NCBI GenBank assembly: GCA_029204225.1
Contig: CM055107.1
Span: forward strand, 45,148,010 to 45,212,009
Source: Diphasiastrum complanatum
Taxonomy: Eukaryota; Streptophyta; Lycopodiopsida; Lycopodiales; Lycopodiaceae
Direction: 5' to 3'
DNA: 64,000 nucleotides
Shown: one piece after another, positions 13,234 through 25,900 of the stretch
Layout: each line of letters opens with the position of its first letter
Position numbering within the stretch: the first letter of the stretch is position 1
Position numbers and translations under genes: made by a program
Notes under the pieces: model-generated
Databases searched by the model: none
Told to the model about the DNA's origin: nothing
Seen by the model: the letters and a program-made list of their open reading frames with translations, nothing else

Positions 13234-14225
<992 letters not shown>

Positions 14226-15158
14226 CATGGAGAGAAGTATCAATAGAATATTCATGGAAAATTTAAAATATTCTAAGGGTGCATGCAACATGCACAAACA
14301 CTGGGGTGCCTATATCTATCCCACATAAACTCACCCTAGAGGATCCTAAATTCCATATTTGGATTGCTAGTTTCTCTCTTGTATTCATTCATGGCATGGA
14401 GGTGAGGCTCTTGGGAGATTTGGCCTTGAGCTTCTACTTGGATGGGTATTTTGGCTCCATGGTGTCGTTTTGGTGTTTTTGCAACTTGATTCTTGGGTGA
14501 ATGTTATGCTATCAGAGCAACAAGGCTTATGGTTGGATCGAAAGGTGGAGTTGGTTGTGCTTATATCTTGCTCTTAAGTAGGGAACCATTGTTTTTCTGG
14601 CTACTATTTGTAAGAACCACCAAGTGAAGATCTACAGGATTCCTTTTGGTTTGCATGTGATTGGAATCCTGTAGATCTTCACTTGGTGGTTCTTACACCA
14701 TCACTTCATGTTGGTGTTACCATCGCCAAGTAAGATTTTCTAATAGTTCTTGTGCATATATTGATTCTTTGGAGGTTGCATATTGTGTATACAGGTTATG
14801 TTATCAGATTATCACTTGAAATTGCACAGTTTATTAGAAAAGTGTAAAATCTTGATGTTTGCAAGCTAACCCATGGATTAGACACTTTATGCAGTGTTGG
14901 TTGATTCTGACGAATCCCCAAGATACTCGGCCAGAGCTACCCAAGAGCACCTCTCACCTTAGACCAAGGAGGTCTCTGAGAAGACGAGATGAACGAAGAC
15001 TGAGAGCCGATGAATACTAGTTAATACTGTCAAGTAGAAACTGTGTAAGCCTCATGGTGAATCCCGAAAGATGGAATGACCATGTAGGAACTAGTATTTC
15101 TAGGCAAAGTAATAAATGCAAGTAGACCCCTCTTAAAGAAAGTAGAGAGAGCCACCTT
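14226..15158. other. Non-coding, retrotransposon-like debris
   Basis: No supported gene. A degenerate primer-site-like GCTATCAGAGC lies near 14506, suggesting LTR or leader debris. A perfect inverted repeat (14609-14697) is listed separately. 14900-15150 has no recognisable coding content. Confidence 0.4.
14609..14697. repeat. Perfect 35-bp inverted repeat, 19-nt loop
   Basis: The left arm is 14609-14643 (starting TGTAAGAACCACCAAG) and the right arm 14663-14697 is its exact reverse complement. The spacer is 14644-14662. A transcript would form a fully paired 35-bp hairpin. Confidence 0.95.
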
Positions 15159-16565
15159 TTGATGGTGACCGCTAGTGGAGAGCATAATTCCACTTGTAAT
15201 TTGTGTAATGTGGAAATGCCACTAGGATGCTACCTAAGGAGCTCTCTTGCTTATTTAAACATGACTACAAGATCACTTTCTTATATGCATTGTAATAATT
15301 TAGTTGATGGACTGAATTTCCCTTCTTCATTAGATAGGAAATCTTTCTTTTGTGAATCATGCATCTATGGAAAGCACTCTAGAAGCAAGTTTCCAAAATC
15401 ACATTCCATCAAAACAAAGCATGTATTGGATCTTGTGCATAGTGATCTCTGTGGTCCAATGCCAACTCCATCATTAGGAGATGCAATGTATTTTATCACT
15501 TTCATAGATGATTATTCTAGATGGTCTATAGTCATGTTCATTAAGCACAAATCTGAACCCTTTGAATGCTTCAAGAGATTCAAGGCCGTGGCTGAGACAC
15601 AAACATCTACAAAAGTGAAGGCACTCCGAACTGATGGTGGCGACGAATACATCTTTAACGAGATGTCCGACTACATGGTTGAACATGGTATTAGAAGACA
15701 GTGCACCACTTCCTATTTACCTCAACAAAACGAGATTGCAGAAAGGAAGAATCGAACTCTTCTCAACTCAGCCAGTTCCATGCTACATCAGGCACACCTA
15801 CCTGTGAAGTTCTGGGCAGAAGCTACTGCCACCAAAGCCGTCAACAACAAAAATTTTTATGAAGTTTGTCATGGGCACAAGCCTACTGTCAGCCATTTAA
15901 AAATCTTTGGTTGTATATATTTTGTTCACATTCCTAAACAACTTAGGAAGAAGCTAGATCATAGGACAAATAAATGTATTTTCATTGGCTATCCTGATGA
16001 ACATAAAGCTTATAAAGTTTATGATCCATCCACCAATGTAGTATCTGTCTCTAGGGATGTAATATTTCAAGAACATACATATATGATTTCAAGCAACCAT
16101 TGATAAACAATGGTATGTTATTTCATCATATTCTACGTAGCATTCAACCTTCCAACGTTGATGATTCTTCTACAAAACTTGTAGCTACAGATAGAAAAGC
16201 CGAGCAGCCAACATTACCTATCATCAGACCAGACCAAGCTAGCTCGAGCATATCTGGAGAAATTTAAGAAGAAGCATCATCGCATTCTGGTCAACCAAAC
16301 GTCCACAGATCCTCACGGACTCGGACAGTTCCTGAGAGGTATGCACCTCAATCATTCTGGACTTCATCAGAAGAACCAGAGAGCCTAGCCAAAGCAATTA
16401 ATTCCAAGGATGTTGTGAAGTGACAAGAAGCTATGGAAAGCGAGTACAACTCACTTTTGCTGAATCAGACTTGGACACTAGTCGACTTTCTCACTCACAA
16501 GAGAGTTATCAACAACAAGTGGATCTTCAAGAAGAAGATCAACTCAACTTTGTTCATGAAAAGTT
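15159..16565 (+). pseudogene. Copia integrase and RT start (element E)
   Basis: A long open frame at 15159-16103 encodes the GAG_pre tail (LNMTTRSLSYMH, C-x2-C), then the integrase core with HSD (LDLVHSDLCGPM), RTDGG and AERKNRT, and the post-core FGCIYFVHIP segment. After a stop the linker (SSRTRTVPERY) and the RT start (MESEYNSLLLNQTWTLVD) follow with stops at about 16266 and 16421. RT ends after KWIFKKK at about 16550. Gag, protease and most of RT are missing. The family differs from elements A, D and I. Confidence 0.8.
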
Positions 16566-16566
16566 C

Positions 16567-16651
16567 GCGGTGGCAGCTATGTATTCGGATTCCATTGATG
16601 ATAATGCAACTGAGGTTTGCTTTCGGCTGTTCCATGAGATTGGGCCTTGGT
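16567..16651 (-). pseudogene. Antisense Copia RNase H fragment
   Basis: The reverse complement of this stretch encodes the RNase H segment NQGPISW through the ALSS motif. The same piece lies in sense in element D at about 24490-24580. It is joined in opposite orientation to the RT start of element E on its left and to LTR F on its right. Confidence 0.7.
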
Positions 16652-16818
16652 TGTGAAGAAACAAAACATTTCTTTTACCAAAGCTTTGCTAGCTTTTAGC
16701 CCTCTGCATGACGAAAATGTTTGCGAACACAAAAGTTAAAAGACACGAAACAAAAATGTTCACGAACATCCTCTTTCATGACTGCAACTCCAACGACTAT
16801 CATCATAATTGTCATCAG
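16652..16818 (+). mobile_element. Shortened Copia 5' LTR (element F)
   Basis: It begins TGTGAAGAAACAAAACATTT, matching the start of the LTR of element J (antisense, ending at 34262), and ends just before a primer-binding site. At about 165 bp it is far shorter than the 879-bp J LTR, so most of its interior and 3' part is lost or diverged. Confidence 0.65.
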
Positions 16819-17864
16819 TGGTATCAGAGCCTACCTTGTCATAGTCTGACGTAGTCGAAGAGCTATCAGATCCAGGAGGTCGAGCATTCAGACAAACAAC
16901 CATCAACAAGTGAACACACTTCAGAAGCAATGGCTTCAATCAGCAGCATACAGAGCAAGATCTGTATAGTTCTAGATTCTTCAGGATACTTTCTAGCCTA
17001 GAAAGTTAAGACATCACTGATACTTAAGGGTGAAGGACTCTTTCCCTGGGTGGATGGCACAGAGGAGATGCCAACGACAGCAGGCAAAGAGCTACGTGAG
17101 TGGAGGGAGAAAAATGACAAGGCAGTAGCCTTGCTATATTCATCCATCGAAGATAGTCTCGCACTTGACCTGGAAACACTCTCCAAAGCTAAGGAGATGT
17201 GGGATGCACTACTCATGAGCTTTCAAACGAAATCAAGAAGTCAAATCATGATGTTGGAAGATCAGCTGACAAATCTATAGTGGGATGGGAAAGACCTCAC
17301 TTCTTTTTCAAGGAAGATGAAGGATCTATTTCTATCACTACATAACTCTGAAGTAGAGAATGCAGTGTCAGCTGAGAAGCAGCTCACTTACCTGCTGAGA
17401 GTCTTACCCAGATCCTTTCAGATAACAAGAACCCTGCTCGCGAAAGATCCTATAATGGCCCTCGAAAAAGCAATTATCAAGATTCGAGAGGAAGTCGAGG
17501 CGAGAGAACACCTTGATCACAAGGATGGTTCTGACCAGGCCCTCTATGACAACAAAGAAAAATACAAGAAACAATTTAAGCCTAAGAGGGAGTCGAATCA
17601 AAGGCAGGATCATGATCAACAAGCAGAGGGGACCAAAGGCAACTGAAAGAGCAAAGGGAGGTCAAAGCAGCAAGGTGGAGAAAAGAAGACTTGCGTGAGA
17701 TGCAGAAGAGATGGACACACAGTTGATACATGTTGGCTCAATCCAAAGATTGAGTGTATCCACTACCACAAGAAGGTTCATGCAACCATTGATTGCCGCC
17801 TGAACCCAAGAAACAAATCAGCACAAAATAGACAGGAGAACAACAACAGTTCATCAATCATGTG
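16819..17864 (+). pseudogene. Copia leader and gag (element F)
   Basis: The primer-binding site TGGTATCAGAGC is at 16819-16830. Gag starts with an ATG near 16930, has a TAG near 17000, then FPWVDGTEEMPTTAGKELRE, continuing to 17278 (TAG) and 17317-17646. A CCHC-type knuckle follows in another frame (CVRCRRDGHTVDTCW and CIHYHKKVHATIDC, the second degenerate). It is closely related to antisense element J at 31.4-33.4 kb. Sequence stops abruptly at about 17864, where another family begins. Confidence 0.8.
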
Positions 17865-18927
17865 TGTTTTCTCCAAAAGAGTTATTTTATTTTAGATTTG
17901 TTGGAAATGATGTTACTATTCTTCTAATCTATGTGGATGATATCATTTTGAGTGGAGGAAACAATCAAGATATAGATGATATCAAGATGGCACACAAAAA
18001 GGAGTTTGAGGTGCATAATCTTGGTCTTTTGCATTATATCTTGGGAATAGAGATATTTAGAACTTCTCAATATACTTTCATTTGTTAAGAGAAGTACGCT
18101 AATTCTATTCTTAAAATATTTCATATGGTATATGCTAAATCTATTGATACACCAATGGAGTCAAATGTAAAGCTCACTATAAGAGGTAATGAAAGATCCT
18201 TCTAGGATTTTACTCTCTAAAGGAAGCTACTTGGTTCACTCATATATCTAAACATCACAAGACCTTATCTAAGCTATTGTGTTGGTAGATTAAGTCAATT
18301 TATGCATGATCCTAGTGTGGAGCATTGGAAGCTAGGCAAGAGAGTACTGAGGTACATCTCAGGTTCTAGATATTTTGGCATTGCTTATAGAGGATGATCC
18401 CCTAACTTGTTTGGATTTTCAGATTTGGACTTTGTTGGAGATCAAATGGATAGGAAATCCATAAGTGCACATGCTTTTTTCATATATGATGGAGCTATCT
18501 CATGGATGTCGAAGAAACAAGAAACAATCTCTTTATCATCTAGTGAGGCCGAGTACAAAGCCTTAACTTCATGCACAAAGGAGATGCTATGGATCAAAAG
18601 GATGGTAATGGATCTTAATTTGCTGGATTTTAAAAAGTGTCCAATCATCTTATGTGATAACTTTTCAGCCCAAAGTTTGGAAAGCAATCCTATTTTTCAT
18701 GCAAGGAGCAACATATTGGAATGGCTTATTATTTTGTGAGAGATCAAGTCATGGAAAAAGAAGTGGAGCTTCAACATGTCTCATCAAGGGAGTGTGTGGC
18801 TAATATCTTCACCAAAGCATTGGGAAAGGACTTGTTTATGAAGCATAGAACTCATCTTGGAGTATTATCAAAATCTATGCTAAAAAAAAATTCAACTAGT
18901 TTAGTTGAGTTATTTTGGCAAGTTTGA
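17865..18927 (+). pseudogene. Copia RT-RNase H tail (element G)
   Basis: It starts mid-RT with the catalytic motif LLIYVDDIILSG and continues through LGLLHYILGIEI, a stop at 18086-18088, ITRPYLSYCVGRLSQF, a TGA near 18397, and RNase H with SDLDFVGD, KQETISLSSSEAEY and ILCDN. It ends in the C-terminal FTKALGKDLF segment (18721-18927). The 5' three quarters are missing. Family differs from A, D, F and I. Confidence 0.8.
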
Positions 18928-19770
18928 GGCCAACTTGGAACTTCAATTTAGAGATAGATTTTTTTTATGTCAATAAAGGCCTAAATAGTGTTTGTACTAT
19001 TGGACAAGTAGATATGTGGATAAGGTCAGATTTAAACCTATTCTAATTGGCTACTATAGATACATTGCATTTAGTCACTAAAAACTAGATTTTTGGTGAA
19101 GTACCTAGAAGTTGCTATTTTAGAGAAAGTTTAGGGCAAGTGGCCAAGTGACATTATGGCTGCTATAAATAGTTGTACCTGCATGGAGAAATCTATCTTG
19201 TTGTTCTCTTTCTATGTGGAGAACTTTTCTCTTTTGATTCTATGTCCATCTCTTGCATGTTCCTCATGATATCTTGAGTTCTACTGTATAGAATGTGAAC
19301 TTTCTTATTGTACTTGGATCCACATATGTGAAGTACTTTTTGCTGCTGCTCTTGTAAGGAAAAGGACAATACCATATTAGATCTTAGTGATTATGATCAG
19401 ATCTACACGAATTTTTCACTTCTAGCATGGTAGATTTATGATTTCTAACTTGTGAATGACTCTAGATGTGCATCCAAATTTAGCCAGGATCCAATTGATC
19501 CAACAAGTGTGTTTTGGATCTGAATTTCTCACAACAAAGCCATGGAGGTGCCTCTCGATTTATGTAGTAGTTCGTGAGTGTGAGACATGTGTTGGGGTAT
19601 GTAGGTTTCCAACTTTCTAACAGTTTAGAGATCACATTCACTAATTATATGTGGTTGAAATTTCATGCTCGATTTCCCTCACAATTCTCAAGGGACCAAT
19701 GCACCTTGTTTGCTAGGTGTCTGGGTGTTCACCTCCCAAGGTCCGTATGTTTCAACGAATGGCCTAGGCG
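18928..19770. other. Probable 3' LTR of element G, then unassigned sequence
   Basis: No gene. A TATA-like GCTATAAATAG at about 19160 fits an LTR promoter, but no TG...CA ends or second copy can be shown in the window. 19390-19770 is unassigned. Confidence 0.3.
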
Positions 19771-19905
19771 ATCATTCATTTGTGCATTTTGTATGAATTC
19801 TTCTACTTGAATAATTCTGCTGCTAACTGTTGCGTTTTTGTTCCTACACGCCACTCAATCCTCAAGCTTCCACTGCCGCTCATGCCCGCACGTGATTTTA
19901 CGACA
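19771..19905 (+). mobile_element. 5' LTR remnant of Copia element D
   Basis: 135 bp closely matching the last 135 bp of the 3' LTR (25766-25900), both ending in TTTTACGACA. Everything upstream of 19771 has lost similarity, so about 850 bp of the 5' LTR are missing. Confidence 0.85.
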
Positions 19906-22900
19906 TGGTATCAAAGCGGACATTTTAAGTAATCTACATTTCTACTGCGGATTATTAGTCTTGTTTCTATCAAGACGTCTTTCTAGCAAACGCTCAACCA
20001 ACAGTATTCCAATAGTCATTGTTTCTACCAACAATCTCGTTCAACCAGAATGGATCCATCATCTAGTTCATCTCTCATTGACAAACTCGATGGAGATAAC
20101 TACCATCTATGGAAATTCAAAATGAAGGTTATACTTGTTAAAAATTGTAAAACATATCTATCATCTGTTGTTAATGTTTGGGGGATCCTACCCATGTAAA
20201 TGTTTTGTACATATCCAAGGTATGTGAATTGAGCACATATCCTTGTAGAATAGGGCGAGTTTGGGTTAGGTAGATCAAATTCCAGTGACATGCATAAAGT
20301 CTAGTTGGTCTAGTATGATATGCAATAATGTTGACAATGTCTAGTTTGACATGCATATAGAGATTCACATGGAATTGGTCAATTATGACCTTGTAGAAAC
20401 TCGAGCCACAATAAATGAATAATGTCCTAAGTTTCCATAGTGACATGCAAAGCATGCAATCACTCTAATGGACACATGCATGTAAATTTGTACATGGCTA
20501 GTTGAGAAATTGCCATTTGGAGAAAGTAGGTAGAAGTTAGGTGCAACCTATGCATGCTAGCAGTTAGGTGTCAAGTTAATAGTTGTTCACTTGAATAGGT
20601 GTAGGATGTGCATTGAATGCAAGGAGTACCACGAATTTTGGCTCTCCTATATATGTACATATCATTCTCATTCACAAAGTAATGAAGAACCAAAGTTTTG
20701 TAGCTATCTCATGCTTGGTTGGATCTAAACTATTTTTTTTGTTATCTCTCTAGCTCTCTCTCTCTAACGCGTGTTGAGGCTAATGCTTATGCATTGTAAT
20801 CTTGTACTTTTAATCATTCTTTGATTCATTGCTATCATAGTCTATTGATTAGCATGCTAGATTATGAATTAGCCATATCTTCTAAACTAGATCCTGTTGA
20901 ACAATCTAGAATCGGGGTACTGTGCCAATCACAAAGCTTAATCAAGATCAGTCACTCTTGTGGACATTCACCACACGTGTGAATTCTGGAATTTTCAACA
21001 ACACTTCTAGCCAAAGGACTGTGGGACATCATTGATGGCACAGAGCTCAAACCAGAAGGTGATGCAGCCGTCATCACCAAGTGGAGACTGAGAGATGGCA
21101 AAGCATTTGCCATGATCACCCTGAATATCAAAGACACTCAGATCAGCCACATACATGCTGCTCAGACGACTAAGGATGCATGGGACATCCTAGAAACTCT
21201 CTACGACATTAGAGACGTTACATCCAAGCTTCATCTGAGGAAGAAATTCTTCACCCTCAGAATGTTTGATGCAGATAGTATTTCGAGCTGTCTCAATACC
21301 TTCAAGAATCTTATGGAGCAGATGACTGCAATTAGCTTAGTCATAGAAGATTCCGATGCACTCGTGACTCTATTATCGAGTCTACTTGAAGCCTACGAAA
21401 ATTGGGTAATGGCAATTTTTACCCAGGAGCACCTCACTCTATCATGAGTAATTTTGCTGCTCCTACAAGAGGAGATCAGAAGATCAGCATCCTCCTCAGG
21501 CTCAGGGTTGGATCCTCAAGCTCTGTATTCAAAAAATCAAAAGCTTAGATCCAAGAGATCTACAAAGTCAGGCTCTACTAACAAAAAGAGCAACATGCAG
21601 TTTGGACCAAATTATGGTTCAGGATCGAATTCAAGCTCTTCATCATTCCAACCAGCGCAGAAACTTTTCGGTAGATATTGTAAGAGGACTGGCCACGAAA
21701 TCAAGGACTGCCGAACTTTGAAGTACAACAACAAAAAGAAGAAGCAGTTCCAACAACAAGCACATAGTGCTACAGCCAGTCACTCAAATCAGCAACAACA
21801 ACAAGAAGAAGATGAAGCAGCTTTCATGACCAAAGTCGGAGAACAACAGGATATCAATTCCTGGTATTTAGACTCTGGAGCAACTCAAGACATGACTCAC
21901 CATCGCGACTAGTTCAAAGACTACAAGTCATTCACCCACTCTCGAGTTGTGCATTTTGGAGACAACTCATCGCATTCAATCGAAGGTGAAGGAACAGTTA
22001 GAGTAGAATTCAAAAGAGGTGAAGTCAAGTTGTTGTCCAACGTTCTCCACATTCCAAATCTGACCAAGAATCTGCTCTCAATAGTAGAATCACCGATTCA
22101 GGTCGGAGGGTTGAATTTGGTACAGAAGGCTGCACAATTCTTGACAAATCTTGGAAGGTTCTAGCCTACGTAAGAAGAAGCGACTATCTGTACAAACTCA
22201 GCCATTGTTATTCTTCTAACAGTCAAGCTCTTCACACAACCACTTCTGAATCAACTGATATGTTGTGGCATTTCAGTGGCCATATTAACTACAATAGTAT
22301 TCAGCAAATGTCAGCTCAGAGTCTAGTACAAGACTTGCCTTCAATCAGCAAGCCAACTTTTCCATCCGAAAGCTGTATTATAAGCAAGCATGCAAGGAGT
22401 CCCTTAAACTCAGACTCAGTTCACACATCCAAGGGCTTGCTTGGCCTTGTACATAGCAACATTTGTGGTCCGATACAGACTTCTTCCACAAGTGGAGCTC
22501 TCTATTTAGTAACCTTCATCGATGGATTCTCTCGAAGGACTGCAACCTACTATCTGAAGAACAAATCTGAAGCATTCAAGTTTTTCATGCAGTTCAAGAT
22601 GTCTGCAGAAAACCAGACCCAGAGGAAGATCAAGGCTCTACGCACAGATGGAAGGGGAGAGTATATCTCCACAAAATTCAAGGAGTTTTGCAAGGCCAAC
22701 GAGATACATCAACAATATACAACCAGCTACTCACCTCAGTTCAATGGTGTAGCTGAGCGGAAGAATCGAACACTCATCAAGAGTGCCAAGAGCATGATGG
22801 CCCATGTCTCTCTTCCAAAGAAATTCTGGACAAAAGCTATTACTACACCTGCCTATTTGCAAAATCGATCCATCACCAAAGACCTAAATGGCAAGACACC

Positions 22901-24915
22901 TTATGAGGTGTGGACATGATCAAAACCATCACTCAAACATATTCGAGTGTTTGGATGCATTGCTTTCGTTCAGATCCCTGAGGATCTAAGAAGAAAGCTA
23001 GATGACAAGAGTAGAAAAATGATTTTCATTGGCTATTCCCCAGACCACAAGGCATACAAGCTCTACAATTTGGATACCGAGAAGGCATTCACCAGTAGAG
23101 ATGTCATTTTCGTGGAAGACCAGTTCATCAACCACAAAGGAAAAGCTGCTGATAATTCCGATTCACAGATCGAACAACCAGTCAATTCCAATCCAGGGAG
23201 TCAACTGTAGAATCTCGATGCTGACTCAGACGATGAGTCAGAACCTCAATGAGTCAACCCACATCAGAGGACCAAAGTTCAACCCAGAAGATCAAACAGG
23301 TCCAGATAGTCTCCATCTAGATTTATGGATGATCCAGTCTGCTACTTCTTGTAGGAACCAAACACAATTGTTGAGGCGATGTCTATACCTGATGCTGACT
23401 AGTGGAAAGCAGCGATGGACACCGAATTCGATTCTCTTATGGAGAATCAAACATGGACACTCACTGAGCTACCAAAGGACCAGAAACCAATTCCATGCAA
23501 ATGGATATTCAAGGCAAAGTACGACGCTGAAGGAAGGCTAAATCGTTACAAGGCCAGGCTAGTCACCAAAGGCTTTTCCCAGATTCCAGATCCGGATTAT
23601 TCAGAAACCTTCAACCCAATCGTCAAAAATGCTTCGATTCGGCTACTCCTCTCCTTTGCAGCCGTAGCAGATCTTGAAGTTCACCAAATGGATGTCCGAA
23701 CCACTTTCCTCAATGGAACTATCGAAGAGGAAATGTACATGACGCAACCATAGAGATACAAACTCAACGACAAGCAACAACATCTTGTATGCAAAATCCA
23801 AAAGGCACTCTACGGGCTGAAACAGTCACCTAGAGCCTGGGTCTAGAAGATCAACGCATTTCTAATAGAGAATGGTTTCATTCCAAACTCAGTAGACTTG
23901 AATGTCTATTTCAAGTCTGTATCAGATTACTTCATCATCATCACTCTCTACGTAGATGATACACTTTTATTCAGTAATAATCTGAATATGATGAAGGATA
24001 CAAAAAGCATGCTGGCCCAGAAATACAAGATGACTAACATGGGTCTAGCTCACTATTGTTTCGGAATCCAAATTCAACGAGATCGACCCAGCAGACTGAT
24101 CTTTATCAGTCAGCAACGATATCTCAATAATGTGCTGGAAAAGTATGGAATGGCCAACTGCAAACCTAGTCTCTTTCCACCTCCTCAAACTGAGACAGAA
24201 AAGGAGGTGATGAAGCGCTACCCGTTTCAATCCATCATCGGCTCACTGATGTATGCAATGATCTACACGTGACCAGACCTTGCATATTCAGTCAATACGC
24301 TCAGCCAGTTCTTGTCAAATCCAGGTGTAGCTCATGGGAAAGCGCTAACAAAGGTCATGAAGTACATCCAAGCAATGACAACTCTCAGCATCTGCTACGG
24401 AGGTAGCCAAACTGCCAACATCCTTGAAGCCTACACAGATGCAGATTGGGCAAGAGATGTCGACACCAGAAAATCAACTTCTAGATTTGTATTCTTATAC
24501 AACCAAGGCCCAATCTCATGGAACAGCCGCAAGCAGACCTCAGTTGCATTATCATCAACGAAATCCGCATACATAGCTACGCCAAATGCAACCAAAGATG
24601 TGATCTGGCTCAAACAACTGCTTGCAGACCTCAATATTACACAAACACTTCCTACAACAATCTATTGAGACAATCAAAGCACAATAGCGCTTTCTCTCAA
24701 TCCGAGATTTCACTCTCAAAGCAAACATATAGAAATAAGGTATTATTACCTTAGAGCGAAAGTGCACAGTAAGGAAGTAGAATTGATTTTCTGCAGAACA
24801 AATTACATGGCAGCAGACTACTTCACAAAGGCTCTAACAAAGGAGCAACATCTCAGATTTAATGATATGTTAAATCTGAAGATCAAAGTTTTTCAGGATC
24901 CGCATTAAGGGAGAG
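19906..24915 (+). pseudogene. Nearly full-length dead Copia polyprotein (element D)
   Basis: Primer site TGGTATCAAAGC is at 19906-19917 and gag ATG at 20050 (LDGDNYHLWKFKM). Gag is split by the solo LTR at 20136-21000, then continues to 21447 and 21454-21912 with a degenerate knuckle (YCKRTGHEIKDC, first Cys absent) and protease LDSGATQDM. Integrase 22260-22919 has its first catalytic Asp changed to Asn (VHSNICGP), while RTDG and GVAERKNRT remain. RT 23415-24272 keeps VHQMDVRTTFLNG, KALYGLKQSPRAW and LYVDD. RNase H runs to about 24890 (AYTDADWA, ALSSTKSAY, AADYFTKAL). More than ten in-frame stops and no large deletion apart from the inserted LTR. The polypurine tract AAGGGAGAG ends at 24915. 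Confidence 0.9.
20136..21000 (+). mobile_element. Solo LTR in gag, with target-site duplication
   Basis: 865 bp starting TGTTAAAAATT and ending AATTTTCAACA, an imperfect terminal inverted repeat of TG...CA type. It is flanked by ATACT (20131-20135) and ACACT (21001-21005), a 5-bp duplication with one change. Removing the insert restores the gag frame (FKMKVIL joins LAKGLWD). A TATA-like CCTATATATG lies near 20646. No internal retroviral-type sequence is present, so it is a solo LTR left by LTR-LTR recombination. Confidence 0.9.
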
Positions 24916-25900
24916 TGTTAGATTTCTTATGCTCAGCCTTAAACAAATCATTCAAGTAATGAACATCTTGAAAAATCGAAGGCCGACAACATATTTTCGG
25001 GCCTTCACATTTTTCCCTTGAGATTTCTTGTGCCTTAGAAATCATTTTAAAAGCACCTTCTTCTTCCTCGCCTTTTTCACTCCTTGGCGAAAAATGTGAC
25101 ACATTGGCCAAGTGGCCAGAATGCCTTAGAAGCCATTTTAAAGGCACCTTCTCCTTCTTCGCCTTTTTCACTCTTTAGTGAAAAATGCGACACACTGGCC
25201 AAGTGGCCAGAATGACTTAGAAACCATTTTAAAAGGCACCTTCACCTTTTTCGCCTTTTTCGTCCCTTCGCGAAAAAGGAGACATAGGCTAGAATGACTT
25301 AGAATCAATTTAAAGGCACCTTCGACTTTTTCGCCTTTTTCGCCTTTTTCGGCTTTTTCCCTGCCTTTGCTGGACACCTTCGGGATTTACATGCCTTCAG
25401 TCCAAAGGCACCTTCGGGTTTTTTGCGTTTTTGCTACATTGGCAGATCGACGTCGCCAACTTATCATCAACCCTATAACAGCTTGAGAAAACAAATATCC
25501 TAAGGGCAGTTACCAACTTTGTACATATGTAAAACTAGAGTAAATGGCAGTTAAGGCATAAAGGTATTTGTCTCTCGACACTTGTAAATATATATATTAG
25601 CTGAATCAAGCTATGTAAGTGTTAATTGAGTTAATTGAAACTCTCTTTCAATCAAAGTTTTTATCGTAGCCAGCGTTATCACGCTCAGCAGGCTAAAGTT
25701 ATTACTTCAAGCTATTGTACTCACTGTTGATATTTATCAGAGTGCAATTTTTGTCTCACTACTGCATCGTTCATTTGCGCATTTTGTATGAATTATTCTA
25801 CTTGAATAATTCTGCTGCTAACTGTTGCGTTTCCGTTCCTACACGCCGCTCAATCCTCGAGCTTCTGCTGCCGCTCACGCCCACACACGATTTTACGACA
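24916..25900 (+). mobile_element. 3' LTR of Copia element D, 985 bp
   Basis: It starts TGTTAGATTTC directly after the polypurine tract and ends TTTTACGACA, identical to the end of the 5' remnant at 19905. It carries a 91-bp tandem repeat (25032-25380). No target duplication can be tested because the 5' LTR is truncated. Confidence 0.85.
25032..25380. repeat. 91-bp tandem repeat inside LTR D
   Basis: The phrase (G)CCTTAGAA..CATTTTAAAGGCACCTTC recurs at 25032, 25123, 25214 and 25296 (spacings 91, 91, 82). Each unit contains CGCCTTTTTC and GCGAAAAA blocks that can pair, plus GGCCAAGTGGCC. Confidence 0.85.
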
